IMG/VR virus record: IMGVR_UViG_3300033143_001136
Location: 1 to 29,484 of that record
Reading direction: 5' to 3' (one strand)
DNA: 29,484 nt
Source: a virus
The notes beneath the pieces were generated by a model. That model saw only the letters and a program-made list of their open reading frames with translations, was not told the DNA's origin and did not search any database. Positions 5,209 through 13,460 of the stretch are shown here, piece by piece; positions within the stretch are counted from its first letter, which is position 1, and every line of letters begins with the position of its first letter. The translations under genes and the position numbers were made by a program.

Positions 5209-7415
5209 TGTATAAGCAAACCTTATATAAAGTTTTAGAAAATTACATTGATTCTAATATATTAAAAAGAAACAATAGAAATAAAAAATGGGAGTATGGT
5301 TATAATGATAAGTACGATATTATTATAATTAGTAAAACAGGTGAAATAGGTGAGATATATGAAATACAAAATCTAAAAATAGCATTACCAAAAAAAGAAG
5401 ATGTAGTTAGATTTGAAAACAACACATGGCAGCGCTCTATTATACCTGACGAGTTAAAAAAAATAAAAACAAGATTTGATTGGGAAAAATATCCAGTTGA
5501 CTTTAAAGAACACTGGTATGACTACATTGATAAAGAATTTATTAGAAGAGAGCAAGGTTTTTGGTTTTATAACAAGAACACTCCTACTTATATTACTGGT
5601 ACTCACTATATGTACCTGCAGTGGTCCAAAATTGATGTTGGGAAACCAGACTTTAGGGAAGCAAATAGATTATTCTATATTTTCTGGGAAGCTTGCAAAG
5701 CAGACAACAGGTGTTATGGAATGTGCTATCTTAAAAACCGCCGAAGCGGATTTTCGTTTATGGCCTCAGGAGAGGTGGTTAATCTTGCAACTATTAATTC
5801 CGATTCACGATACGGCATATTGTCCAAATCTGGGCCCGATGCAAAGACAATGTTCACAGATAAAGTCGTACCAATATCGGTCAATTATCCGTTCTTTTTC
5901 AAACCGATACAGGATGGTATGGACCGTCCCAAGACCGAACTCGCATATAGAGTACCAGCATCAAAGTTCACCCGAAGAAAACTCGACACCAATGAGACCG
6001 CGGCCGATCTTGAGGGACTCGATACAACGATCGATTGGAAAAACACGGGTGACAACTCCTACGACGGGGAGAAACTCAAGCTCCTCGTCCACGATGAATC
6101 GGGCAAATGGGAAAGGCCGAACAACATCCTCAACAACTGGAGGGTTACGAAAACAACACTACGATTAGGTAGTAGAATTATTGGTAAATGCATGATGGGA
6201 TCAACTTCTAATTCATTAGATAAAGGAGGTGATAATTTTAAAAAATTATATTATGATTCAGATGTTACAAACAGAAACGCCAACGGACAGACTCGCTCGG
6301 GATTATATAGTTTGTTCATACCTATGGAATGGAACTACGAAGGATACATTGATTCTTATGGGATACCTGTATTCGACACTCCAAACAAACAAACGAAAGA
6401 CTCCCATGGTATACCTATAAAGTTAGGTGTAATAAATTATTGGCAGAATGAAGTTGATGGTTTAAAAACCGATCAAGACGCTTTAAATGAATTCTATAGA
6501 CAGTTCCCAAGAACTGAAGAACACGCTTTTAGAGATGAAGCTAAAGCTTCTTTATTTAATCTTACTAAGATATATGAGCAAATAGACTGGAACGGTGATT
6601 TAAGAAACAGTAACTTAGTTACACAAGGTAATTTTCATTGGGAAAATGGAATAAAAGATACAAAAGTAATATTTGTTCCTCATAACAAAGGAAGATTTTT
6701 TATTACTTGGACACCACCTGTTAACATACAAAATACTGTTTTAGTAAAAAGAGGATTAAAATATCCTGCTAACGAACATATAGGTGCTTTTGGATGTGAT
6801 AGTTATGACATATCAGGAACAGTGGACAAAAGAGGTTCCAAAGGTTCTTTACATGGATTAACAAAATTTAGTATGGAAAACGCGCCAGCGAATCATTTTT
6901 TCTTAGAATATATAGCTAGACCTCAAACGGCTGAGATATTTTTTGAAGATGTTTTAATGGCTTGTATTTTTTATAGCATGCCCATACTAGCAGAAAATAA
7001 TAAACCTAGATTATTATATCATTTTAAAAGAAGAGGATATAGAGGTTTTGCTATGAATAGACCAGATAAATTAAAGTTATCTGTGACAGAAAGAGAAATA
7101 GGTGGTATACCTAACTCATCAGAAGATATAAAACAAGCCCACGCTGCTGCTATAGAATCTTATATAGAAGATTTTGTTGGGATTAAAAGTAATGGAGAAT
7201 ATGGTCAAATGTATCTTCAAAGAACTTTAGAAGACTGGGCTAAGTTTAATATAAACAATAGAACAAGTCACGATGCTTCTATTAGTTCTGGTTTAGCCAT
7301 AATGGCTTGTAATAAAAATAAGTATAGACCTGTGGCTCAAATACAAAGAAAAGTATACGACATAGGAATAAAAAAATATAACAATAAAGGTACATTGTCA
7401 AAAATAATTGAATAA
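5208..7415 (+). CDS. terL: Terminase large subunit (packaging ATPase/nuclease)
   Basis: The 735-residue protein packages DNA into the prohead through the portal and cuts the concatemer. In the ATPase half, KNRRSGFS (176-183) occupies the Walker A position in a degenerate form lacking the usual GK[ST], LLVHDE (292-297) is the Walker B plus catalytic Glu, and MGSTSN (330-335) fits the coupling motif. In the nuclease half, GCDSYD (529-534) and SHDA (688-691) supply RNase H-like acidic residues, with IFFED near 578-581 as another. It is followed immediately by the portal gene (TAA then ATG, no gap). Residues about 178-319 are encoded by an abruptly GC-richer segment with different codon choice; the frame stays open across it. 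Confidence 0.92.
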   Translation: MYKQTLYKVLENYIDSNILKRNNRNKKWEYGYNDKYDIIIISKTGEIGEIYEIQNLKIALPKKEDVVRFENNTWQRSIIPDELKKIKTRFDWEKYPVDFKEHWYDYIDKEFIRREQGFWFYNKNTPTYITGTHYMYLQWSKIDVGKPDFREANRLFYIFWEACKADNRCYGMCYLKNRRSGFSFMASGEVVNLATINSDSRYGILSKSGPDAKTMFTDKVVPISVNYPFFFKPIQDGMDRPKTELAYRVPASKFTRRKLDTNETAADLEGLDTTIDWKNTGDNSYDGEKLKLLVHDESGKWERPNNILNNWRVTKTTLRLGSRIIGKCMMGSTSNSLDKGGDNFKKLYYDSDVTNRNANGQTRSGLYSLFIPMEWNYEGYIDSYGIPVFDTPNKQTKDSHGIPIKLGVINYWQNEVDGLKTDQDALNEFYRQFPRTEEHAFRDEAKASLFNLTKIYEQIDWNGDLRNSNLVTQGNFHWENGIKDTKVIFVPHNKGRFFITWTPPVNIQNTVLVKRGLKYPANEHIGAFGCDSYDISGTVDKRGSKGSLHGLTKFSMENAPANHFFLEYIARPQTAEIFFEDVLMACIFYSMPILAENNKPRLLYHFKRRGYRGFAMNRPDKLKLSVTEREIGGIPNSSEDIKQAHAAAIESYIEDFVGIKSNGEYGQMYLQRTLEDWAKFNINNRTSHDASISSGLAIMACNKNKYRPVAQIQRKVYDIGIKKYNNKGTLSKIIE
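5740..6165 (+). other. GC-rich mosaic segment inside terL ATPase core
   Basis: Hand counts of the five 60-base lines from 5821 to 6120 give 147 G/C in 300 (49 %). Line 5281-5340 gives 13/60 and line 7021-7080 gives 15/60. Arg is written CGC/CGA/CGT here (for example the two Arg of NRRSG are CGC CGA), while flanking Arg codons are nearly all AGA; Leu CTC, Pro CCG/CCC, Ser TCG/TCC and Gly GGG also appear. The edges lie near 5740 and 6165. The segment covers the Walker A-like to just past Walker B region and keeps the reading frame, so it encodes a working version of the same domain from another source. Confidence 0.75.
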
Positions 7416-9791
7416 ATGAATTTATACACAAACTCTAATAGCGCTTTTCCGAGTCAGGTAGTACCGGATGCAGAAAAAGCTTCATGGGAATATGGTTCGC
7501 AAGTAGCATCAGCTATTGAGACAGAATGGTTTAATCAAGGCAGAACTAACGGCAATAGGTATTTAACTAGTTGGAATAACTATCATCATCTACGTTTATA
7601 TGCTAGAGGAGAGCAGCCTGTTCAAAAGTATAAAGATGAACTATCTATAAATGGAGACTTATCATATTTAAATTTAGACTGGAAACCAGTTCCTATATTA
7701 TCAAAATTTGTTGATATAGTAGTTAATGGTATTTCAAGTAAAGAATATGATATTAAAGCATACTCTCAAGATCCTGAATCTGTAAAAGAAAGAACTCAAT
7801 ACGCTACTAATGTTGCTAGAGATATGTTTGCTCAAGCTCAAATACAAAAAGCTCAACAACAATTAGGTATAAACATGTCTCAGTCTAATGTTGCAGCAGA
7901 TGAGTTACCTAAAACTAAAGAAGATTTAGAGCTTCATATGCAGTTATCATATAAGCAAGCTGTAGAAATAGCAGAAGAAGAAGCAATATCTCAAACGTTA
8001 GCTCAAAACAAATGGGAGTTAACTAAGAGAAGACTTAATCACGATTTAGTAGTTTGTGGTATAGCATGCGCTAAAACTAATTTTAATAAAGCAAATGGCA
8101 TAACATTAGATTATGTAGACCCTGCTTATTTAATATACTCTTACACAGAAGATCCTAACTTTGAAGATATTTATTATGTTGGAGAAGTTAAATCAATAAC
8201 AATACCTGAGCTTAAAAAAGAGTTTCCAGACATCTCTAATGAAGAACTTCAGAGAATACAAGAGATGCCAGGTAATAGACAATATATAACTGGTTGGGGA
8301 AATTACGATAATAATACAGTTCAAGTATTATATTTTGAATATAAAACTTATATGAACCAAGTTTTTAAATTGAAAAAAACAGAAAACGGTTTAGAAAAAA
8401 TAATTCAAAAGACTGATGAGTTCGATCCTCCACCATCTGATACATATGACAAAGTAGGTAGAAGTATAGAGGTTTTATACAGCGGTGCAAAAGTTTTAGG
8501 AACTAACACTATTTTAAAATGGGAGTTAGCAGAAAACATGACTAGACCTTATGCTGACACTACAAAAGTTGAAATGAATTACACTATTGTAGCTCCAAGA
8601 ATGTACAAAGGTAAGATAGAGTCTATAGTTAGTAGATGTACAGGTTTTGCTGATATGATACAAATCACGCATTTAAAAATGCAACAAGTATTATCACGCA
8701 TGGTACCTGACGGTGTATTTTTAGATATGGACGGATTAGCTGAGGTTGATCTTGGTAATGGTACAAACTACAATCCAGCTGAAGCATTGAACATGTATTT
8801 TCAAACAGGTTCTATTGTAGGTAGATCATTAACACAAGAAGGCGATCCAAACAGAGGAAGAGTTCCAATACAAGAATTACAAACATCAGCATCTGGAGCT
8901 AAATTAGGTTCTTTAATACAAACTTATCAGTACTATTTACAAATGATAAGAGATGTGACAGGATTGAACGAGGCTAGAGACGGTAGTTTACCAGATAAAG
9001 ATGCTTTAGTAGGATTAGCTAAATTAGCAGCTAATCAATCAAATATAGCAACTAAACACATAAACAACGCTAGCTTATATTTGGCTTTACGTATATGTGA
9101 AAATATATCTTTAAAATTAGCAGACGTTTTAGATTTTCCATTAACAGCTAATAGTTTAATAGAAAGTATATCTTTATACAATGTTGAAACATTAAAAGAA
9201 GTAAGCTATTTAAATTTACATGATTTTGGTATATTCTTAGAACTAGAACCAGATGATGAAGCTAAAGCTCAACTAGAACAGAACATACAAATTGCTTTGC
9301 AGTCAGGAGGTATAGATTTAGAAGACGCAATAGATGTCAGACAAATAAAAAATCTTAAACTAGCAAATCAATTATTAAAGCAAAAACGTAGACAGAAATT
9401 AGCTAGAGAAGCAAATAATGCTAGAGCTAATATACAAGCTCAAGCCCAAGCAAATGCTCAACAAAATGAACAAGCTGCTTTAGCTGAAGTTCAAAAGCAA
9501 CAAGCATTAACTGAGCAAAAAGTTAATTTAGAAAACGCTAAGTCTCAGTTTGAAATACAAAGAATGCAAATTGAATTAGAGGGTAAAAAACATTTAATGT
9601 CTCAGCAGTTTGAATACGATAGACAACTAGCTGAATTAGATATTAATAGACGCACGATTAAAGAACAAGAAATTGAAAATCGTAAAGATAAAAGAATTAA
9701 AATGGAGGGTACTCAACAGAGTCAAATGATAGATCAAAGACAAAATGATTTATTACCTATTGACTTCGAGCAACAACAACCTCTTGCTTAA
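7416..9791 (+). CDS. Portal protein
   Basis: The 791-residue protein follows the large terminase directly and precedes the scaffold-like and capsid genes, the standard portal position. N-terminal residues include a Trp/Tyr/Arg-rich region (WNNYHHLRLYARGEQP) and WKPVPILSKFVDIVVNGI typical of portal cores. The middle has long helices and APRMYKGKIESIVSRC. From about residue 655 to 770 it becomes a Gln/Ala/Lys/Glu-rich run (for example RANIQAQAQANAQQNEQAA) that should form a long coiled coil or barrel-like tail inside the capsid, as in podovirus portals. The large size fits a portal with a C-terminal barrel extension. Portals form the 12-subunit DNA entry and exit vertex. Confidence 0.85.
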   Translation: MNLYTNSNSAFPSQVVPDAEKASWEYGSQVASAIETEWFNQGRTNGNRYLTSWNNYHHLRLYARGEQPVQKYKDELSINGDLSYLNLDWKPVPILSKFVDIVVNGISSKEYDIKAYSQDPESVKERTQYATNVARDMFAQAQIQKAQQQLGINMSQSNVAADELPKTKEDLELHMQLSYKQAVEIAEEEAISQTLAQNKWELTKRRLNHDLVVCGIACAKTNFNKANGITLDYVDPAYLIYSYTEDPNFEDIYYVGEVKSITIPELKKEFPDISNEELQRIQEMPGNRQYITGWGNYDNNTVQVLYFEYKTYMNQVFKLKKTENGLEKIIQKTDEFDPPPSDTYDKVGRSIEVLYSGAKVLGTNTILKWELAENMTRPYADTTKVEMNYTIVAPRMYKGKIESIVSRCTGFADMIQITHLKMQQVLSRMVPDGVFLDMDGLAEVDLGNGTNYNPAEALNMYFQTGSIVGRSLTQEGDPNRGRVPIQELQTSASGAKLGSLIQTYQYYLQMIRDVTGLNEARDGSLPDKDALVGLAKLAANQSNIATKHINNASLYLALRICENISLKLADVLDFPLTANSLIESISLYNVETLKEVSYLNLHDFGIFLELEPDDEAKAQLEQNIQIALQSGGIDLEDAIDVRQIKNLKLANQLLKQKRRQKLAREANNARANIQAQAQANAQQNEQAALAEVQKQQALTEQKVNLENAKSQFEIQRMQIELEGKKHLMSQQFEYDRQLAELDINRRTIKEQEIENRKDKRIKMEGTQQSQMIDQRQNDLLPIDFEQQQPLA

Positions 9792-9808
9792 TTTGAATTA
9801 AACAATAA

Positions 9809-9824
9809 ATTATATTATATTATG
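9809..9824 (+). repeat. 16-base AT leader, copy 1 (before scaffold-like gene)
   Basis: ATTATATTATATTATG runs into the start codon of the scaffold-like gene at 9822. The identical 16 bases precede the gene at 12628. No Shine-Dalgarno is present at either site, so the shared leader is the only initiation-related feature seen. Confidence 0.5.
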
Positions 9825-11048
9825 TCAGAAAAAAAAGAAGAAGCTGTAAAGCAAGAAGGTGATTTTAGTTTAAAATCTAAAAAAACTAAACCTAAACAGT
9901 TAGGTAAAAAAACAAATGAAATAACTAAAGTTGATTTAACTAAACCCGAAGCAACAGGAGAAATAGTTCCAGACGTTGTAAAGGTTGAAGTTCCTAAAGA
10001 AGCATTAAAACAAGAAGAAGATGCCATTCAAATCGGAGAAACAACGGAGGTGGCTGTGGGCGAACAAACCGGAGATAGCACTAAAGTGGACGAACAAGTA
10101 CAGCAGTCCAGCCAAGATGATAAAGATCAAGAAAGCCCACTCCAAGAAATAACAAAAGAAGAGGTAAAAGAAATAAAGCAGGAAATTAAAGAAGCTGTAA
10201 GAGACGAAAAAATTCTTGGAAAACCTTTACCAGAAAATATTGAAAAACTAGTTTCATTCATGGAAGAAACTGGTGGCTCTGTAGAAGATTACGTAACTTT
10301 AAATAAAGATTATGAAAAATTAGACAGTGCTCAATTACTCCATGAGTTTTACAAAAAAACTAAACCACATCTCGACTTAGATGAAATTAACTTTTTATTA
10401 GAAGATAATTTTAACTTTGACGAAGACGTGGACGAGGCAAGAGATATTCGAAAGAAAAAACTTGCTTACAAAGAAGAAGTTGCAAAAGCAAAACAATACT
10501 TAGAAAGCTCTAAGAAAAAATATTATGACGAGATCAAGTTGAGACCGGGCGTAACAAAAGAGCAGCAAGAGGCGTTAAGTTTTTACGACAAATATAAATT
10601 GCAACAAGAAACCGCAACTAGATTACATGGTGATTTTAGAGACAATACTAAAAAATTATTTAACTCAGATTTCAAAGGTTTTGATTTCAACGTGGGTGAT
10701 AAAAAATTTAGATATGGAGTAAAAGATCCTGTTAAGGTTGGTGAAACTCAAATAGATGTACAAAACTTTATTAGTAGATATTCTAATGATGAAGGACAAA
10801 TTGTAGATCCAGCTGGGTATCATAAGGCTATGTATGCTGCAATGAATGCTGATAAAATTGCTCATCATTTTTATGAACAAGGAAAAGCTGATGGTGTTAA
10901 AAACATTATCAACACTTCTAAAAATCCCTCTAAAGACGCCCCAAGGCAAGTTGCAGACGGAAATGTTTTTATAAATGGATTAAAAGTAAAATCGATTAGT
11001 GGATTAGACTCAACAAAATTAAAAATCAAAACAAAAAAGTTTAACTAA
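9822..11048 (+). CDS. Scaffold-like head assembly protein
   Basis: The 408-residue, highly charged protein lies between portal and major capsid genes, where scaffolding proteins are encoded. The first 130 residues are Lys/Glu/Gln/Val-rich and likely disordered (QEEDAIQIGETTEVAVGEQT and following acidic tract), then EITKEEVKEIKQEIKEAVRD starts a long helical part. The C-terminal half has a KRDL-like helical region and FKGFDFNVGDKKFRYGVKDP, perhaps a capsid-contacting domain. A scaffold directs capsid assembly and leaves or is degraded before packaging. No protease motif is visible here. Bases 10021-10140 are much GC-richer than the rest of the gene (58 of 120 by hand). Function is inferred from position and composition. 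Confidence 0.6.
   Translation: MSEKKEEAVKQEGDFSLKSKKTKPKQLGKKTNEITKVDLTKPEATGEIVPDVVKVEVPKEALKQEEDAIQIGETTEVAVGEQTGDSTKVDEQVQQSSQDDKDQESPLQEITKEEVKEIKQEIKEAVRDEKILGKPLPENIEKLVSFMEETGGSVEDYVTLNKDYEKLDSAQLLHEFYKKTKPHLDLDEINFLLEDNFNFDEDVDEARDIRKKKLAYKEEVAKAKQYLESSKKKYYDEIKLRPGVTKEQQEALSFYDKYKLQQETATRLHGDFRDNTKKLFNSDFKGFDFNVGDKKFRYGVKDPVKVGETQIDVQNFISRYSNDEGQIVDPAGYHKAMYAAMNADKIAHHFYEQGKADGVKNIINTSKNPSKDAPRQVADGNVFINGLKVKSISGLDSTKLKIKTKKFN
10021..10140 (+). other. GC-rich patch in scaffold-like gene
   Basis: The two lines 10021-10080 and 10081-10140 hold 31 and 27 G/C in 60. The patch encodes residues about 67-106, the acidic linker before the long helix. It uses GCC, GGC, GTG, ACC and AGC codons rarer nearby. 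It could be a recombination remnant, but the segment is short and the encoded stretch is low complexity. Confidence 0.4.
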
Positions 11049-11063
11049 TTAAAATTATTTATT

Positions 11064-12551
11064 ATGGCTATAAGTCCACAATTTGGTACAATAGTTCCTT
11101 CGCAGGCTCAACAAACTCTTGCGAGCAACTATTTAACTTTTGACGGTGCTGCTGGCGGAAACTTTGCACAACAATACTTACCTGAGCTTTATGAGCAAGA
11201 GGTAGAAAGATATGGTAACAGAACGTTATCAGGATTTTTACGTATGGTTGGAGCAGAAATGCCAATGACATCTGATCAAGTAATTTGGTCTGAACAAAAC
11301 AGACTACATATTTCATACGAAAACTGTGTAGTAGCAGGAGCAGCTGGTGCTGCCGCAACTATCACAATTCCTGTTACAGCTGCTAACGCTGCTGTGCCAA
11401 TCTTAAACGTTATATCTCCACTATCAACAATAGTTGTAATGGACGACTTTGGAAACGAAGTAAAATGTTTAGTAACATCATCTAACACTAACCCTGCAGG
11501 TGGTGCTGGTACTCCAGGACAATTAATTGTTGAGCCTTATCAAGGAGCTAACTTAGCTGCTAGTGGTATCGTTAACGGTAACCCGGTTAAGATCTTTGTA
11601 TACGGTTCTGACTTTCAAAAAGGAAGTAACACGTTAAACGCTCCTCAAGGAGTTAACGTTGGAGCTTCAGCAAATAACCCAATGGTTACTGTTGATCCTG
11701 CATTTACTACTTTTTCTAATTCTCCAATAATCTTAAGAAGCCAATACACGATCAATGGTTCTGACACTGCTCAGATCGGTTGGGTAGAAGTTGCTACTGA
11801 AGACGGAACTGGAGGTTATTTATGGTATCTAAAAGCTGAGTCTGAAACAAGACTACGTTTTGAAGATTACTTAGAAATGGCGATGGTTGAAGGTGAACTT
11901 AATGCAGGCGCTGCTGGTGTACCAGCTGCTAATCCTGGAACTGAAGGTTTATTCGCAGCTATTCAAAACGGTGGTAACGTTGAAGTAGGTTTCACTGCTG
12001 CTGCTGGTTTAGACGCTTTTGATGATATTCTTAAAAACCTTGACACTCAAGGAGCTATTGAAGAAAACATGTTATTCTTGAACAGATCTACTGCTCTTGA
12101 TTTTGACGATATGTTAGCTTCTATCTCTGGAGGTTTTGCAGGTGGTGTAGCTTTCGGTTTATTCGAAAACTCTGAAGAAATGGCATTAAACTTAGGATTC
12201 TCTGGATTCCGTAGAGGTTCTTATGATTTCTATAAAACAGATTGGAAATACTTAAACGATGCTTCAACGCGTGGTGCAATGACTGGTCCTGCTTCTATTG
12301 AAGGAGTATTAGTTCCTGCAGGTACTTCTACTGTTTATGACCAAATCTTAGGTACAAACATTAGACGTCCTTTCTTACATGTAAGATATAGAGCTTCTCA
12401 AGCAGATGACAGACGAATGAAATCATGGTTAACTGGTTCAGTTGGCGGTGCATTTACTTCTTCTTTAGATGCTATGGAGGTAAACTTCTTATCTGAAAGA
12501 TGTTTAGTAACACAAGCTAGAAACAACTTTGTATTATTCAAAGGTATCTAG
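11064..12551 (+). CDS. Major capsid protein
   Basis: The 495-residue protein (start MAISPQFGTIVPSQAQQTL) lies downstream of terminase, portal and scaffold-like genes. It combines an N-terminal helix with LPELYEQEVERYGNRTLSGF, several Gly/Ala/Val-rich beta regions, and a long central helix region around ETRLRFEDYLEMAMVEGELN. These fit the HK97-type major capsid fold as used by large podovirus-like phages. Codons are biased toward AAC, GAC, TTC and GGT/GGA, stronger than in neighbours, consistent with high expression. It ends in TAG, unlike most genes here (TAA), and a hairpin terminator follows 17 bases later. The call depends on context and length; no search was possible. Confidence 0.8.
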   Translation: MAISPQFGTIVPSQAQQTLASNYLTFDGAAGGNFAQQYLPELYEQEVERYGNRTLSGFLRMVGAEMPMTSDQVIWSEQNRLHISYENCVVAGAAGAAATITIPVTAANAAVPILNVISPLSTIVVMDDFGNEVKCLVTSSNTNPAGGAGTPGQLIVEPYQGANLAASGIVNGNPVKIFVYGSDFQKGSNTLNAPQGVNVGASANNPMVTVDPAFTTFSNSPIILRSQYTINGSDTAQIGWVEVATEDGTGGYLWYLKAESETRLRFEDYLEMAMVEGELNAGAAGVPAANPGTEGLFAAIQNGGNVEVGFTAAAGLDAFDDILKNLDTQGAIEENMLFLNRSTALDFDDMLASISGGFAGGVAFGLFENSEEMALNLGFSGFRRGSYDFYKTDWKYLNDASTRGAMTGPASIEGVLVPAGTSTVYDQILGTNIRRPFLHVRYRASQADDRRMKSWLTGSVGGAFTSSLDAMEVNFLSERCLVTQARNNFVLFKGI

Positions 12552-12567
12552 TACATTAATGTAATTT

Positions 12568-12594
12568 TTACCCTCGTTATATTGACGGGGGTAA
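12568..12594 (+). terminator. Hairpin terminator after the capsid gene
   Basis: A 10-base-pair stem pairs TTACCCTCGT (12568-12577) with ACGGGGGTAA (12585-12594) around a 7-base loop, with one G-U pair. A/T-rich sequence with T runs follows (ATTATTACTTTTATTAATTTT). It lies 17 bases after the capsid stop codon, where it could end or attenuate transcription of the packaging/head operon. Confidence 0.75.
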
Positions 12595-12614
12595 TTATTA
12601 CTTTTATTAATTTT

Positions 12615-12630
12615 ATTATATTATATTATG
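12615..12630 (+). repeat. 16-base AT leader, copy 2 (before gene at 12628)
   Basis: ATTATATTATATTATG is an exact copy of the sequence at 9809-9824. Both end in the start codon of a gene that flanks the capsid gene. Downstream of the capsid terminator, this leader would need its own transcript or read-through. Confidence 0.5.
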
Positions 12631-13395
12631 AAAAAAAACAAAGAAGTTCCCACTGTTGAAAAAAACTGGGAAATAAAAGATAGACATTATTATTTAACGG
12701 GTAATAAAAGTCCGTTAACATTAACAATACCTAGTAAGCATACAAAAAAACACGCTTTGCTTTGGTATGACGAAGAAAAAGGAATGCAGAGAGAGTTGCG
12801 TTATGCAACAAATCAATCATCCGTTTTTGTAGATGAACAATTAGGTGAAGCTACAATGGGTCATATTACTTTTAAAGATGGTGTTTTGTTTGTTAAAAAA
12901 AATCAACAAAACTTACAAAAAATGCTTTCTCTTTATCACCCATTATTAAATGGTTTATATAGAGAACACGATAGGGTCGAAGTTGCAGAAGATGAACTAG
13001 AGAATATAGAACTAGAAATATCTGCTTTAAATGCTGCTAAACAAATGGATATAGAACATCAAGAAGCTATTTTAAGAGTTGAGATGGGAAGTCAAGTAAA
13101 TAAAATGAGTTCAAAAGAAATAAAAAGAGATTTACTTTTATTTGCAAGAAATAATCCTAAAACATTTATTGCATTAGCGAACGATGAAAATGTTCAATTA
13201 AGAAACTTCGCTATAAAAGCAACTGAATCTAACATAATTAAATTATCGTCAGATCAAAGAACTTTTACTTGGGGCTCAAATGGTAAAAAACTAATGAACG
13301 TTCCATTTGATGAAAACCCTTACTCTGCTTTTGCTGCTTATTTAAAGACAGATGAAGGCGTAGAGGTTTATAAATCTATAGATAAAAAACTATAA
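12628..13395 (+). CDS. Conserved unknown protein flanked by terminators
   Basis: The 255-residue charged protein starts MKKNKEVPTVEKNWEIKDRH. The first part is beta-like (PLTLTIPSKHTKKHALLWYD, then QSSVFVDEQLGEATMGHITF). Residues about 120-160 form a probable helix (ELENIELEISALNAAKQMDI). A helical, possibly HEAT-like stretch follows (RDLLLFARNNPKTFIALAND). No catalytic motif or membrane segment is seen. It lies immediately after the capsid gene and is set off from both neighbours by hairpins. Position suggests a head completion or capsid-associated protein, but I do not recognise a family with a known function. Confidence 0.6.
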   Translation: MKKNKEVPTVEKNWEIKDRHYYLTGNKSPLTLTIPSKHTKKHALLWYDEEKGMQRELRYATNQSSVFVDEQLGEATMGHITFKDGVLFVKKNQQNLQKMLSLYHPLLNGLYREHDRVEVAEDELENIELEISALNAAKQMDIEHQEAILRVEMGSQVNKMSSKEIKRDLLLFARNNPKTFIALANDENVQLRNFAIKATESNIIKLSSDQRTFTWGSNGKKLMNVPFDENPYSAFAAYLKTDEGVEVYKSIDKKL

Positions 13396-13413
13396 AAACA
13401 AGTGATTATTAAT

Positions 13414-13441
13414 GATAGGTGGTCATTTGTGATCACCTATC
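13414..13441 (+). terminator. Hairpin terminator after the 255-residue gene
   Basis: A 12-base-pair stem pairs GATAGGTGGTCA (13414-13425) with TGATCACCTATC (13430-13441) around a TTTG loop, with one G-U pair. CTTAATATAATAAAAACTT follows, so there is no long T run and strength is uncertain. It lies 18 bases after the stop codon and about 20 bases before the next ATG, so it could also act as a processing or leader structure. Confidence 0.65.
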
Positions 13442-13460
13442 CTTAATATAATAAAAACTT

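Noticed and set aside
5476-6168. 230-codon open frame in another + frame across terL
   Set aside because: It overlaps the GC-rich part of terL, where fewer stops are expected by chance. The product is low-quality (Ser/Arg/Thr-rich) and the terL frame holds all packaging motifs.
12553-12562. Perfect palindrome ACATTAATGT just after the capsid stop
   Set aside because: Ten bases of AT-rich palindrome with no loop are expected by chance here. The adjacent stem at 12568 is the stronger structure.
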